Virus record (IMG/VR): IMGVR_UViG_3300023223_001411
Location: 1 to 46,259 of that record
Length of the DNA: 46,259 nt
From: a virus
Reading direction: 5' to 3' (one strand)
The position numbers and the translations under genes are program-made. Of the stretch, positions 1-6,272 are shown piece after piece. The notes under the pieces are model-generated. The model did not search any database and was not told the origin of the DNA. It saw only the letters and a program-made list of their open reading frames with translations. How positions within the stretch are numbered: the first letter of the stretch is position 1; every line of letters starts with the position of its first letter.

Positions 1-144
1 TATCAGCATTATTTATATTACTGTACATCATATCTATTCTGTACATATTTCTAGGTCAATACCCCTATTTGCTAGGCGGAATGCACATATTCATACACAT
101 GTACTTTTAAATGTCTATAATTGTGTTGTACACAAAGGGGTTTC
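1..144. repeat. 144-bp terminal direct repeat, left copy
   Basis: This segment is identical to 46116-46259. It means either an assembled circle with overlapping ends or a true direct terminal repeat of a linear virion genome; the sequence alone cannot separate the two. It is intergenic and AT-rich. It holds two TGTACA hexamers (22-27 and 40-45) and the inverted repeat TTGTGT-TGT-ACACAA (121-135), so it is also part of the divergent control region between the leftward and rightward operons. Confidence 0.95.
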
Positions 145-285
145 ACTGTCTGCGGAGTGCCTAAAGTTGGCATAGTATGCACCATAGTGTTAATAATGCT
201 ATACTATACAAATACTGTAGTACTTGTCAAGCTTTATATTGCATCAATAGCACTAATTTAAGAAGAAAAGATATTATCCTTAATT
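1..285. promoter_or_regulatory. Divergent control region upstream of the rightward early genes
   Basis: No convincing gene is seen here. Together with 46000-46115 it separates the leftward late block from the rightward early genes. Operator-like elements are TGTACA at 22-27 and 40-45, TGTACT at 100-105 and the inverted repeat at 121-135. An extended -10 of the TGnTATACT type lies at 197-205, but no good -35 is visible at the right distance. The region probably holds an early promoter and binding sites for a phage or host regulator; no regulator can be assigned. Confidence 0.5.
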
Positions 286-606
286 ATGCTTATAATGCTT
301 GTAGTGTGTATAATGCTGTTATTGGTGGTTATATGGCTATTTGAGGTGTTTTATAGTGTTGTATGGGATTGTGGTCTTGTGTGTCTTATATGGGCTGTAT
401 GGCTCTTCTTGGAGGTATTATGTAAACTTGTATTATGTAAACCTGATATATTAGAATATACTTATATTTGTAGTATCTATAATAGTGCTTTTAGTGATGT
501 AAGTTGTAGTATTTATGGGTTTTATGGTTATTATAGGAAAATATACTTGACAACGTGGGACAGGTGTCGTATTCTTGGTTGTCTGTGCTCACCGCTTACT
601 CTATAG
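286..606 (+). CDS. Hypothetical hydrophobic protein
   Basis: Open frame of 106 codons whose first 50 residues are very hydrophobic (one or two membrane helices rich in Leu, Val and Trp), followed by a Cys/Tyr-rich tail. It is the first frame after the control region. A weak purine run (AAGAAGAAAAG) lies about 14 nt before the ATG. The tail overlaps the next frame by about 50 nt, and the low-complexity TGTAGTATT-like DNA makes chance openness possible. No family recognised. Confidence 0.35.
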   Translation: MLIMLVVCIMLLLVVIWLFEVFYSVVWDCGLVCLIWAVWLFLEVLCKLVLCKPDILEYTYICSIYNSAFSDVSCSIYGFYGYYRKIYLTTWDRCRILGCLCSPLTL

Positions 607-755
607 CTGGCTTTTCCTTTGCCTCTGCCTTTTGGATAGCTTCATACTTTGTACCCCTTATCTATAAGAGGATATGTAATATTATGGGTATGTCGTGGCA
701 TGCTGTTGGCTGTATATGTGCTGGACTTAACTTTCTTTACTGGATTTGGAGGTAA
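555..755 (+). CDS. Small membrane protein, GTG start
   Basis: A 66-residue protein with two predicted membrane helices (about residues 8-30 and 45-64) and a short polar loop between them. It would start at GTG; the only purine-rich site (AGGAAA) is about 13 nt upstream. It sits at the head of a cluster of tiny membrane proteins at the left end of the genome and is followed after 7 nt by the next gene. No family recognised; it could act on the host envelope. Confidence 0.45.
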   Translation: MGQVSYSWLSVLTAYSIAGFSFASAFWIASYFVPLIYKRICNIMGMSWHAVGCICAGLNFLYWIWR

Positions 756-762
756 TTGCTAA

Positions 763-957
763 ATGAAAAAGAGCTATCACAATATCATACGCAGGCTTAA
801 TCATGGGACAGCTGAGGAAATGTATGACTTTTTATGTCACTTTGTAGTTGAAACCTATAGCGAGGATAAGTACAGCGGTGAAGCCTATGGGCTCAGCACA
901 ATGATAGCTCGTATTGAAGATGTCTATTATGAAACCAAAGGAATTACACCTATTTAA
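763..957 (+). CDS. Hypothetical protein, 64 aa
   Basis: Soluble, mixed-charge protein preceded by a strong Shine-Dalgarno sequence, GGAGGT, ten bases before the ATG. It begins MKKSYHN and has no cysteine pairs or membrane segments. It is probably co-transcribed with the genes on both sides. No family recognised. Confidence 0.6.
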   Translation: MKKSYHNIIRRLNHGTAEEMYDFLCHFVVETYSEDKYSGEAYGLSTMIARIEDVYYETKGITPI

Positions 958-959
958 TA

Positions 960-1166
960 ATGCCTAAATCCAAGCATATTAAGGTCAAGGTGTCATACAG
1001 GCTCAATCAAAATACATATGATGGTATTATCAAGCATTCTGATGATAGCGGTATTACTGAGACTGCCAGTGCTGAGCAAATATTGAATGCTGGCTTACTG
1101 GTTATCAATGATAAGGCGTTTATGACAGCTATGGATGCCATGAAGCGCCTAAAGGATGGTAAGTAA
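960..1166 (+). CDS. Hypothetical small basic protein, 68 aa
   Basis: Starts two bases after the previous stop and ends in TAATG, overlapping the start of the next small gene. The N-terminus is Lys-rich (MPKSKHIKVKV), with a strand and then two helices, a size and outline that recall ribbon-helix-helix DNA-binding proteins. I do not see a diagnostic motif, so that is only a suggestion. Confidence 0.5.
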   Translation: MPKSKHIKVKVSYRLNQNTYDGIIKHSDDSGITETASAEQILNAGLLVINDKAFMTAMDAMKRLKDGK

Positions 1167-1246
1167 TGCACTGGCTAATAATGATAGTAATATTTATATT
1201 TGGTTACTTTTACTTGCAGTATTTAGATGAGAATGATGAGAGCTAA
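1166..1246 (+). CDS. 26-aa membrane peptide
   Basis: The start overlaps the previous stop as TAATG. AAAGGA lies 11 nt upstream. The peptide starts MHWLIMIVIF, has one membrane-spanning stretch (residues 3-18) and ends in an acidic tail (DENDES). Translational coupling and the neighbouring membrane peptides support a real gene. Confidence 0.5.
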   Translation: MHWLIMIVIFIFGYFYLQYLDENDES

Positions 1247-1310
1247 CCCATTGCCTACCTTACACTTCTAGGTTATTTCAATATTTATGTACGTTTATTG
1301 CATTATTTGC

Positions 1311-1339
1311 TTGACACTGTCCCCCACTTGTCCTACATT
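1311..1339 (+). promoter_or_regulatory. Sigma70-type promoter, TTGACA-17-TACATT
   Basis: A consensus -35 (1311-1316), an exact 17-base spacer and a -10 at 1334-1339 with five of six consensus bases. It lies in the only sizeable gap of the left cluster and would start transcription near 1346, about 45 bases before the next Shine-Dalgarno-led gene. It probably drives the block from 1391 to 3978. Confidence 0.6.
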
Positions 1340-1390
1340 AAGGATATAAGCAAAACAACTTATTTACCTTTTCATCTCTGGAGACTTGAA

Positions 1391-1591
1391 ATGGAAATCT
1401 TAACCGACGCAATAAACAACAAATACGCGGGGCTCATACTTGCCTCAGCTGTATACGTTGGCTTCCGTTTAATCTGTGCACAGCAATTGTATATCAATTG
1501 GAGTGCCGTCCGCATTATCGCCACCGTTACCGGCTCACTTGCCAGCTTTACCGGTGTAATGGTTTATTCATTAATTCAATTAGGAGTATAG
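1391..1591 (+). CDS. Small membrane protein, 66 aa
   Basis: The frame is open from 1298, but the ATG at 1391 (MEILTDA) is the better start: it follows TGGAGA at 9 nt and lies downstream of the promoter at 1311-1339. Two hydrophobic helices (about residues 12-30 and 42-62) predict a hairpin membrane protein. First gene of its transcript; its size would suit a holin or an exclusion protein, but nothing specific shows this. Confidence 0.55.
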   Translation: MEILTDAINNKYAGLILASAVYVGFRLICAQQLYINWSAVRIIATVTGSLASFTGVMVYSLIQLGV

Positions 1592-1594
1592 GCT

Positions 1595-1777
1595 ATGAAA
1601 ATTACAAAAAAAGCCTTTAAAGAACTACTGAATGACAAATATAGTGCTAAAGGCACCGGATGGAATAGACAGAGCGGAGCACGAACAAGGCCCTATGGTG
1701 ATTGGCTCTATAGTGCTGATAAAGTAAGGTTTGATATGGATTATAATGAATTTCTTAAAACTAATATTTTACCATAA
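1595..1777 (+). CDS. Hypothetical protein, 60 aa
   Basis: Short basic soluble protein with a clear TTAGGAG ribosome site. The middle (GDWLYSADKVRFDMDYNEF) is rich in Asp and aromatic residues, typical of small phage early proteins that bind host enzymes, but no family is recognised. Confidence 0.6.
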   Translation: MKITKKAFKELLNDKYSAKGTGWNRQSGARTRPYGDWLYSADKVRFDMDYNEFLKTNILP

Positions 1778-1789
1778 AGGAAGTATAAA

Positions 1790-2287
1790 ATGAGTACTAA
1801 AATAGATTATAACAGCAGTATCAATCAGGACATTAAAGGCAAATTCATCGCAAGGGAAGTATTTTGCAATGTCAATTCCTTGGTACAGGCTATTATTGAT
1901 AAAGATGAAAATGCGGAAATGTGGGAAGAGTGGGAAAATTACGAATGTTATACTTGCCCATTGTGTGGGGATCAGCAAAGCCAACACGGACACTTTGGCA
2001 ATGAAACAGAATCAGACCATGAATTCCATTGTAACGCATGTGATGGACTTTTTAACAACCCCGAACCAGAGCCAGAATACAGAGAAATAATGGAATATTG
2101 GGCAGTCGACAACCACTTATACGAAAAGCTCAAAGAAATGGGTCACCCTGTATGGGATTCAGGCTCTACCAAAGTATGGGGACGCTGTACCAGTGGACAA
2201 GCCATTTTGCTTGATCTTGCTATTAGTGAAATATGCGAAAGTATGGAAATATTAGACGGTCAAATCAATTCATGGAAGGATAAATAG
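1790..2287 (+). CDS. Conserved phage protein with zinc-ribbon centre
   Basis: A 165-residue protein. A CPLC pair (residues about 56-59) and a CNAC pair (about 81-84), with His residues between, form a likely zinc knuckle. The C-terminal part has a pattern I recognise from many phage and plasmid early proteins: EYWAVDNHLYEKL, then VWGR.TSGQAI and a terminal helix. The function of that family is not known to me. AAGGAAG precedes the ATG. A DNA-associated or antirestriction-type role would be speculation. Confidence 0.65.
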   Translation: MSTKIDYNSSINQDIKGKFIAREVFCNVNSLVQAIIDKDENAEMWEEWENYECYTCPLCGDQQSQHGHFGNETESDHEFHCNACDGLFNNPEPEPEYREIMEYWAVDNHLYEKLKEMGHPVWDSGSTKVWGRCTSGQAILLDLAISEICESMEILDGQINSWKDK

Positions 2288-2288
2288 C

Positions 2289-2612
2289 ATGGCAAGCTTA
2301 ACAGTATGTAATAATTATTCAAAATGTCCCAAGTATAAAAGCTGTGAACGAGCAAAGCCCCAAGTCAAAGGGAATACATACTCTAATTTTTGGGATGATT
2401 ACGGGGATAAATGCACGCATTATATTGAAGTTAAAATGTATTACATGCGATCAAATAAAATACGCATACAAGAATTAGAGGCGAATTTAAAAGTGGGATT
2501 ACAGCGGTTCAATGACGGTAACCTTACCCCTGAAGGCTGGAGACTCGCAAGAATGGACGGGCACAAAAGAATCAAAGAACTGAAAGAGGAAATTAAAAGA
2601 GGGATAAAATGA
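2289..2612 (+). CDS. Cys-rich conserved phage protein, 107 aa
   Basis: The N-terminal 50 residues carry the spacing C-x5-CP-x4-C-x-RA ... SNFWDDYGDKC-x2-YIEV, which also occurs in the protein at 42401-42667 of this genome. The rest is a charged helical tail. The four cysteines suggest metal binding. This short Cys pattern recurs in many phage hypothetical proteins; function unknown. It ends in an ATGA overlap with the next gene. Confidence 0.6.
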   Translation: MASLTVCNNYSKCPKYKSCERAKPQVKGNTYSNFWDDYGDKCTHYIEVKMYYMRSNKIRIQELEANLKVGLQRFNDGNLTPEGWRLARMDGHKRIKELKEEIKRGIK

Positions 2613-2794
2613 AATATAAATCTATCCTTAAGCGAGTAAATATAAACGGGTATAAATGGATATACTTTGAAAAGGGGCTCTATGCTTTCCAGCGGTACGA
2701 TCAAGGCAAAGGGTACAGCCTTATAAGATGCAGTGAGGAACAATTGTTTAATGGTGACATTGAATTTATGACAGAGAATGGATGGACAAAATGA
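2609..2794 (+). CDS. Hypothetical protein, 61 aa
   Basis: Coupled to the previous gene by ATGA, with AGAGGGA as ribosome site. Mostly beta-strand, aromatic-rich (YKWIYFEKGLYAF) and without cysteine. No family recognised. Confidence 0.55.
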   Translation: MKYKSILKRVNINGYKWIYFEKGLYAFQRYDQGKGYSLIRCSEEQLFNGDIEFMTENGWTK

Positions 2795-2979
2795 ATAAAA
2801 TAAAGTTTGAAATACCCAAGGATAAAGATAAAAGAATATATGATTCTCCAAGTGTGTCCAAAAGCGGGAAATTATATAATAAGAAGTTGAATTTTATCGA
2901 GCTTATGGTACACCTTGAAAAGCAGTTGATAAATTTCAAGCGCACATACGGCAATGAATTTGTTGAGTATACTTATTAA
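2791..2979 (+). CDS. Hypothetical basic protein, about 62 aa
   Basis: Two starts are possible. 2791 gives an ATGA overlap with the previous stop and is preferred; 2782 would add three residues. The protein is Lys-rich with a C-terminal helix. No family recognised. Confidence 0.5.
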   Translation: MNKIKFEIPKDKDKRIYDSPSVSKSGKLYNKKLNFIELMVHLEKQLINFKRTYGNEFVEYTY

Positions 2980-2996
2980 TAAAAGGATAGAATAAA

Positions 2997-3422
2997 ATGA
3001 GTACAGAAAATAATAAATTAATAGCTGAGTTTATGGGGCTACCTAAAAAAAACGGAAGGATTGCAATAAGGCCAGACTCACAGCCCATGCTATTGCAAAT
3101 TTTAAGCTATGCAAATAAAATTAATCCTAACGATAGACAGCTTACTGATAGGGTAATATTCGGCGATAAAATGGAACCTATTCTTTTCTATTTAAATCCA
3201 GATGAATTATTATACGACACCTCATGGGACTGGCTTATGCCTGTAGTGGAGAAAATAACCGTATTAAGTACTCAGGATTACGAAAGCGATATTTACGGAG
3301 AATATATGGGCCGTTTTGAGATAATAGACGATTGTTTTATGAGTGCAAATATTGAAGTAATCTACAAAACAATAATTGAATTTATTAAATGGTATAATAA
3401 AAATAAAAAAGGGGAAAAATGA
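2997..3422 (+). CDS. Hypothetical protein, 141 aa
   Basis: Good AAGGAT ribosome site. An acidic to neutral soluble protein: the first 35 residues include a basic patch (MGLPKKNGRIAIRP), the centre is rich in Asp and Trp (YDTSWDWLMPVVEKI), and a helix ends in a Lys run. The shape recalls small phage proteins of unknown function whose N-terminus begins 'LIAEFMGL'. It overlaps the next start by four bases. Confidence 0.55.
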   Translation: MSTENNKLIAEFMGLPKKNGRIAIRPDSQPMLLQILSYANKINPNDRQLTDRVIFGDKMEPILFYLNPDELLYDTSWDWLMPVVEKITVLSTQDYESDIYGEYMGRFEIIDDCFMSANIEVIYKTIIEFIKWYNKNKKGEK

Positions 3423-3586
3423 ACAGAACAGAGATAATTGATATTTTATACTGGCTGGAAAGCGTAAGAGGACTAACTATCGCCAAAGTTGAAAGCAGCT
3501 TTAAATTTAGTCACAGAGATTATAGTACAGATACTAATGGCAAATTAGCCGACGCATATATTAAATATAAAAAGGGGGAAGAATGA
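3419..3586 (+). CDS. Hypothetical protein, 55 aa
   Basis: Coupled to both neighbours by ATGA overlaps (3419-3422 and 3583-3586) and preceded by AAGGGGAAAA. Starts MNRTEIIDIL and ends in a Lys/Gly/Glu tail. No family recognised. Confidence 0.5.
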   Translation: MNRTEIIDILYWLESVRGLTIAKVESSFKFSHRDYSTDTNGKLADAYIKYKKGEE

Positions 3587-3768
3587 AAACATATAAAATC
3601 AATTCCAGTGTGGAAACTCTCTACATTGAAGCGGAAAACCGTAATAGAGCCAATATAATTGCAATCCAGCAATTACGGCAAGGTTACGGAAATGAATTCA
3701 CTATCGGGCGAATTAAGGACGTTACACCGCGAAATAGGAGCGGTGTATTCATGCGGAAAGTAGCTTAA
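3583..3768 (+). CDS. Hypothetical protein, 61 aa
   Basis: Very strong ribosome site AAGGGGGAAG with ATGA coupling. A predicted beta-alpha-beta fold of about 60 residues with a basic C-terminus. No family recognised. Confidence 0.55.
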   Translation: MKTYKINSSVETLYIEAENRNRANIIAIQQLRQGYGNEFTIGRIKDVTPRNRSGVFMRKVA

Positions 3769-3822
3769 CTTTTTTTTGCTCATGCTGTCCCACTCTAGAC
3801 CGACAGAAGGGAGGTTAAATTA

Positions 3823-3978
3823 ATGAAATACGAAAAAATGATACAAGGATTACAGGAGGCGCAAGCCATTGTGAAAGGCGAAGTAAAAGAGGCCAACGTG
3901 GAAAAAACACGCAAGCCAGCATTGGAGGCGCTGACGAAGGCAATAGATCATTTCTTGGCACTTGCCAAAATGATATAA
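3823..3978 (+). CDS. Short helical protein, 51 aa
   Basis: A GGGAGGT ribosome site lies seven bases before the ATG. The peptide starts MKYEKMIQGL, is almost entirely helical with Ala/Glu/Lys heptads and has no cysteine. It is the last gene before the terminator at 3984. No family recognised. Confidence 0.55.
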   Translation: MKYEKMIQGLQEAQAIVKGEVKEANVEKTRKPALEALTKAIDHFLALAKMI

Positions 3979-3983
3979 ACTAT

Positions 3984-4025
3984 AAATACAGTCGGTACGC
4001 AATACGTTGTATGCCGACTGTATTT
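3984..4025. terminator. Strong hairpin terminator, 12-bp stem
   Basis: AAATACAGTCGG at 3984-3995 pairs perfectly with CCGACTGTATTT at 4014-4025 across an 18-base loop, just after the stop at 3978. An A-rich 5' side and T-rich 3' side make it usable on both strands. It ends the left-end operon and isolates the DUF3800 gene downstream. Confidence 0.75.
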
Positions 4026-4114
4026 ATTTGCTACATATTGTTTTTATAAATAAATGAACAATTATATATGGATTTAGTAATTAAAGGAAAGGCAATAATA
4101 GGCCGAATAATATT

Positions 4115-4786
4115 ATGATAATGAGTACTTATTTTGGATTTATAGACGATGTGGGGAACCCATCGGATAAAAACCAGCGGTTTTATGGCACCGGATTATT
4201 GACGCTGGAAAATCCCACAAAATTACACGAAATAATTAGCAAGCGGTTGCGGATTGGTGGATATGGCAGACAAGAAATAAAATTCCAAAATATAACCCAC
4301 TCAAGCCACAGCATGTACCGTATAATTATAAAAGAGCTATCAATATATTTTAAAACCAATCAGGCCGGATTTTCCTGTATAATTGTCGATAGCTGGGCAA
4401 GATCAGAAAAATCAACCCAATATGAGCAATATATAAAACTATCTGAGCAGTTAATAAGCGAAAGTAAAATCGATAGATTCACAATTCTTGCCGACGCTAT
4501 GACAGCGCCAGCACATGAAGATATAAAATTTACAGATGCTTTAGAAAAAATTGACAGCGTACAAAACGCTATGATGCTGGATTCTCGCTCTACCCTCTCG
4601 CTTCAATTGGTTGACGTCTTGTTAGGATGTGTAATTGCTGGGATAGCGTGGGAAAATGGATTAAAATATAAAAACATTCATAAACATATGGTCAGCAACC
4701 AATTAAAAAACGAAATAAATTTGGAAAGTTATACACATGGAAAAACGAATTTACCTTTTTCAATAAAGTTTCTCGTCGGTGGATGA
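4115..4786 (+). CDS. DUF3800-family protein
   Basis: A 223-residue protein with the DUF3800 layout: N-terminal FIDDVGNP (the family's FIDESG motif, with a second Asp), a central strand-rich half, a mid-protein Asp (LADAM) and the C-terminal LQLVDVLLG helix that matches the family's LQLADLIAG. DUF3800 proteins are predicted to have an RNase H-like fold with acidic active residues; the reaction is not known. The gene stands alone between a terminator and the promoter at 4804, is AT-rich and looks like an accessory gene. A second ATG at 4121 is equally possible as start. Confidence 0.75.
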   Translation: MIMSTYFGFIDDVGNPSDKNQRFYGTGLLTLENPTKLHEIISKRLRIGGYGRQEIKFQNITHSSHSMYRIIIKELSIYFKTNQAGFSCIIVDSWARSEKSTQYEQYIKLSEQLISESKIDRFTILADAMTAPAHEDIKFTDALEKIDSVQNAMMLDSRSTLSLQLVDVLLGCVIAGIAWENGLKYKNIHKHMVSNQLKNEINLESYTHGKTNLPFSIKFLVGG

Positions 4787-4803
4787 CAGCATAAAAAATA
4801 AAG

Positions 4804-4832
4804 TTGACAAATGCTATGCCATATTTTATAAT
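4804..4832 (+). promoter_or_regulatory. Perfect sigma70 promoter, TTGACA-17-TATAAT
   Basis: Both hexamers are exact consensus and the spacer is exactly 17 bases (4810-4826). Transcription should start near 4839, at the first arm of the folded leader. It is the strongest promoter I can find in the window and faces the 62-aa gene and the replication/recombination operon. Confidence 0.9.
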
Positions 4833-4838
4833 CACTTG

Positions 4839-5010
4839 CCGGAGACTGAGTGTTAAATACAAAAAATAATCAGAAATATAATAGGGAGCGTGAGATACGG
4901 GAATCGGAATGTCTCGTCGGGGCATTCGGGGTCGGCAATCCGTTGTCGAACTCAGTCTCCAGCTCAGTACTGTACTCACCTCCCTATTTTCCTAATAGAC
5001 TGGAGACTAT
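4839..5010 (+). ncRNA. Structured 5' leader with mutually exclusive pairings (candidate RNA switch)
   Basis: The leader contains three long complementarities. (A) 4841-4851 pairs with 4950-4960, 11 of 11. (B) 4881-4894 pairs with 4975-4987, 13 bp with one bulged C. (C) 4954-4962 pairs with 5000-5008, 9 of 9. Pairing C buries the GGAG ribosome site (5002-5005) of the gene at 5011. A and C share bases 4954-4960 and cannot coexist. B crosses both, so it could form only as a pseudoknot or an alternative state. A G-rich stretch (4900-4945) fills the middle. This is a layout expected of a translational switch; the ligand or trigger is unknown. The repeated GGAGACT could instead be protein operators. 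Confidence 0.55.
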
Positions 5011-5199
5011 ATGGGAAGCATACCACTTAAAGAGGCACTGTCAGAATTTGGCATCCCTCATGCAGTTATCGAACTGCATAAAGCAATTAAGTCATGCAAG
5101 AAAAATAAAAGTGCACGAATTCAATTCGAAATTTATGATAATAAGCTGAAAGGATGTAAGGCTGAAATTGATAGCGATATAAAAGATATTCTTAAGTAA
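5011..5199 (+). CDS. Small basic protein after the structured leader, 62 aa
   Basis: Begins MGSIPLKEAL with GGAG six bases before the ATG; that ribosome site is inside the leader's pairing C. The protein is helical at the start, then has a basic patch (KSCKKNKSAR) and an acidic end. It lies between a perfect promoter and two tandem terminators, a position like that of an antiterminator or early regulator. No family recognised; the role is inference from position only. Confidence 0.6.
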   Translation: MGSIPLKEALSEFGIPHAVIELHKAIKSCKKNKSARIQFEIYDNKLKGCKAEIDSDIKDILK

Positions 5200-5200
5200 T

Positions 5201-5222
5201 ACCTGAACATACAGGTTTTTTT
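5201..5222 (+). terminator. Intrinsic terminator 1 after the 62-aa gene
   Basis: ACCTG (5201-5205) pairs with CAGGT (5212-5216) around a six-base loop and runs directly into seven T residues. Short stem but classic form. It begins two bases after the stop codon. Confidence 0.65.
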
Positions 5223-5225
5223 AAC

Positions 5226-5282
5226 AAAGCCGATTGTTCGCAAAATCCAACAAGGGAAATGCGAATAATCGGCTTTTTTTTT
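5226..5282 (+). terminator. Intrinsic terminator 2, about 16-bp stem with long T-run
   Basis: Bases 5226-5241 pair with 5261-5276 (AAAGCCGATT ... AATCGGCTTT, with one mismatch in the middle), followed by a T-run to 5282. It stands directly before the nuclease gene at 5301, with no room for a promoter between. Transcripts from 4804 therefore reach the replication operon only by read-through or antitermination. Confidence 0.8.
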
Positions 5283-5300
5283 GGTCAAAACGGAGGCTGA

Positions 5301-6272
5301 ATGGAAGAGCGGAAGATGTTACTCACAAACTCAAGGCGTAATGTCTATGGGGATTGCCAGCGAAAACACTATTACAGGTATGAGTTAGGATACCAATCCG
5401 TAAGAACCGCGCACGCCCTTTACTTTGGGCGGATGATACATGAGGCATTAGAGGCGTGGTATCTGTCTGACTTGGGTAAAGCCCTCAATTATTTAGATAA
5501 AATTATAGTAACTGAATGGAATGTATACGACATCGTGACATGTATCGAACTGATAAAAGGATATGATATTAAATATAGAAATCAAGATTTGGAAGTTATC
5601 GGTATTGAAAAAGAGTTTCGTGTTCCGTTGGTTAATCCTGAAACCAATCGAGCATCACAGAACTTTGACATGGCAGGAAAACTTGACCTGCTACTTGCTA
5701 ACGGGATTCTTGAACATAAAAGCACTACCAAGGATATTTCTGAGGGTAGCGAATATTGGGCTAACCTTTTTCTTGATCCACAGATTAGCCAGTATGTTAT
5801 CGGCGGTGAATCTTTAAACGTAAATATTGAAACCATTATTTATGATGTTATCAGAAAGCCATCCATTAGACCATTCAAAGCCACACCACAAGAAAAGCGA
5901 AAATATTTAAAAGATGGTGTCACCCTCATTGCCAGCCAGCATGAACATGATGAAGAGCCAGAGGCATTTGGTCAACGCATAAAATATATCCTAGATAATG
6001 ACATGGACGGGTATTACGTCCGCAAAGAAATCCCACGCATACAATCGCAGCTTGAAGATTTCAAGCATGATATGTGGGCAGTCTCTCAAAATATCCGTCA
6101 AAGCCAGTTACATAAACGCTGGCCTAAAAATCCACGGGAGTGCTTACGATTCGGCAAGTGTCCGTATTGGGGTGTCTGTACACATTCTGAAGAGTTAACG
6201 GACACTGATGTATTTGAAAAATTAGAATTCAAACATCCTGAATTATCGGAGGCCATAAATGAGAAACTTTAA
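5301..6272 (+). CDS. Cas4/RecB-like PD-(D/E)XK nuclease
   Basis: A 323-residue protein with the full motif series of the PDDEXK_1 family: H47 in GRMIHEALEAW, D129 in GKLDLL, the E-x-K of LEHKST (E138, K140) and a QY motif in DPQISQYVIG. Cys19 plus three cysteines in CLRFGKCPYWGVC near the C-terminus would bind a 4Fe-4S cluster, as in Cas4 and AddB. Such nucleases trim DNA ends for phage recombination. GGAGG precedes the ATG, and the 3' end overlaps the ATPase gene by 14 bases. Paired with the Sak4-like gene it forms a recombination module. Confidence 0.85.
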   Translation: MEERKMLLTNSRRNVYGDCQRKHYYRYELGYQSVRTAHALYFGRMIHEALEAWYLSDLGKALNYLDKIIVTEWNVYDIVTCIELIKGYDIKYRNQDLEVIGIEKEFRVPLVNPETNRASQNFDMAGKLDLLLANGILEHKSTTKDISEGSEYWANLFLDPQISQYVIGGESLNVNIETIIYDVIRKPSIRPFKATPQEKRKYLKDGVTLIASQHEHDEEPEAFGQRIKYILDNDMDGYYVRKEIPRIQSQLEDFKHDMWAVSQNIRQSQLHKRWPKNPRECLRFGKCPYWGVCTHSEELTDTDVFEKLEFKHPELSEAINEKL

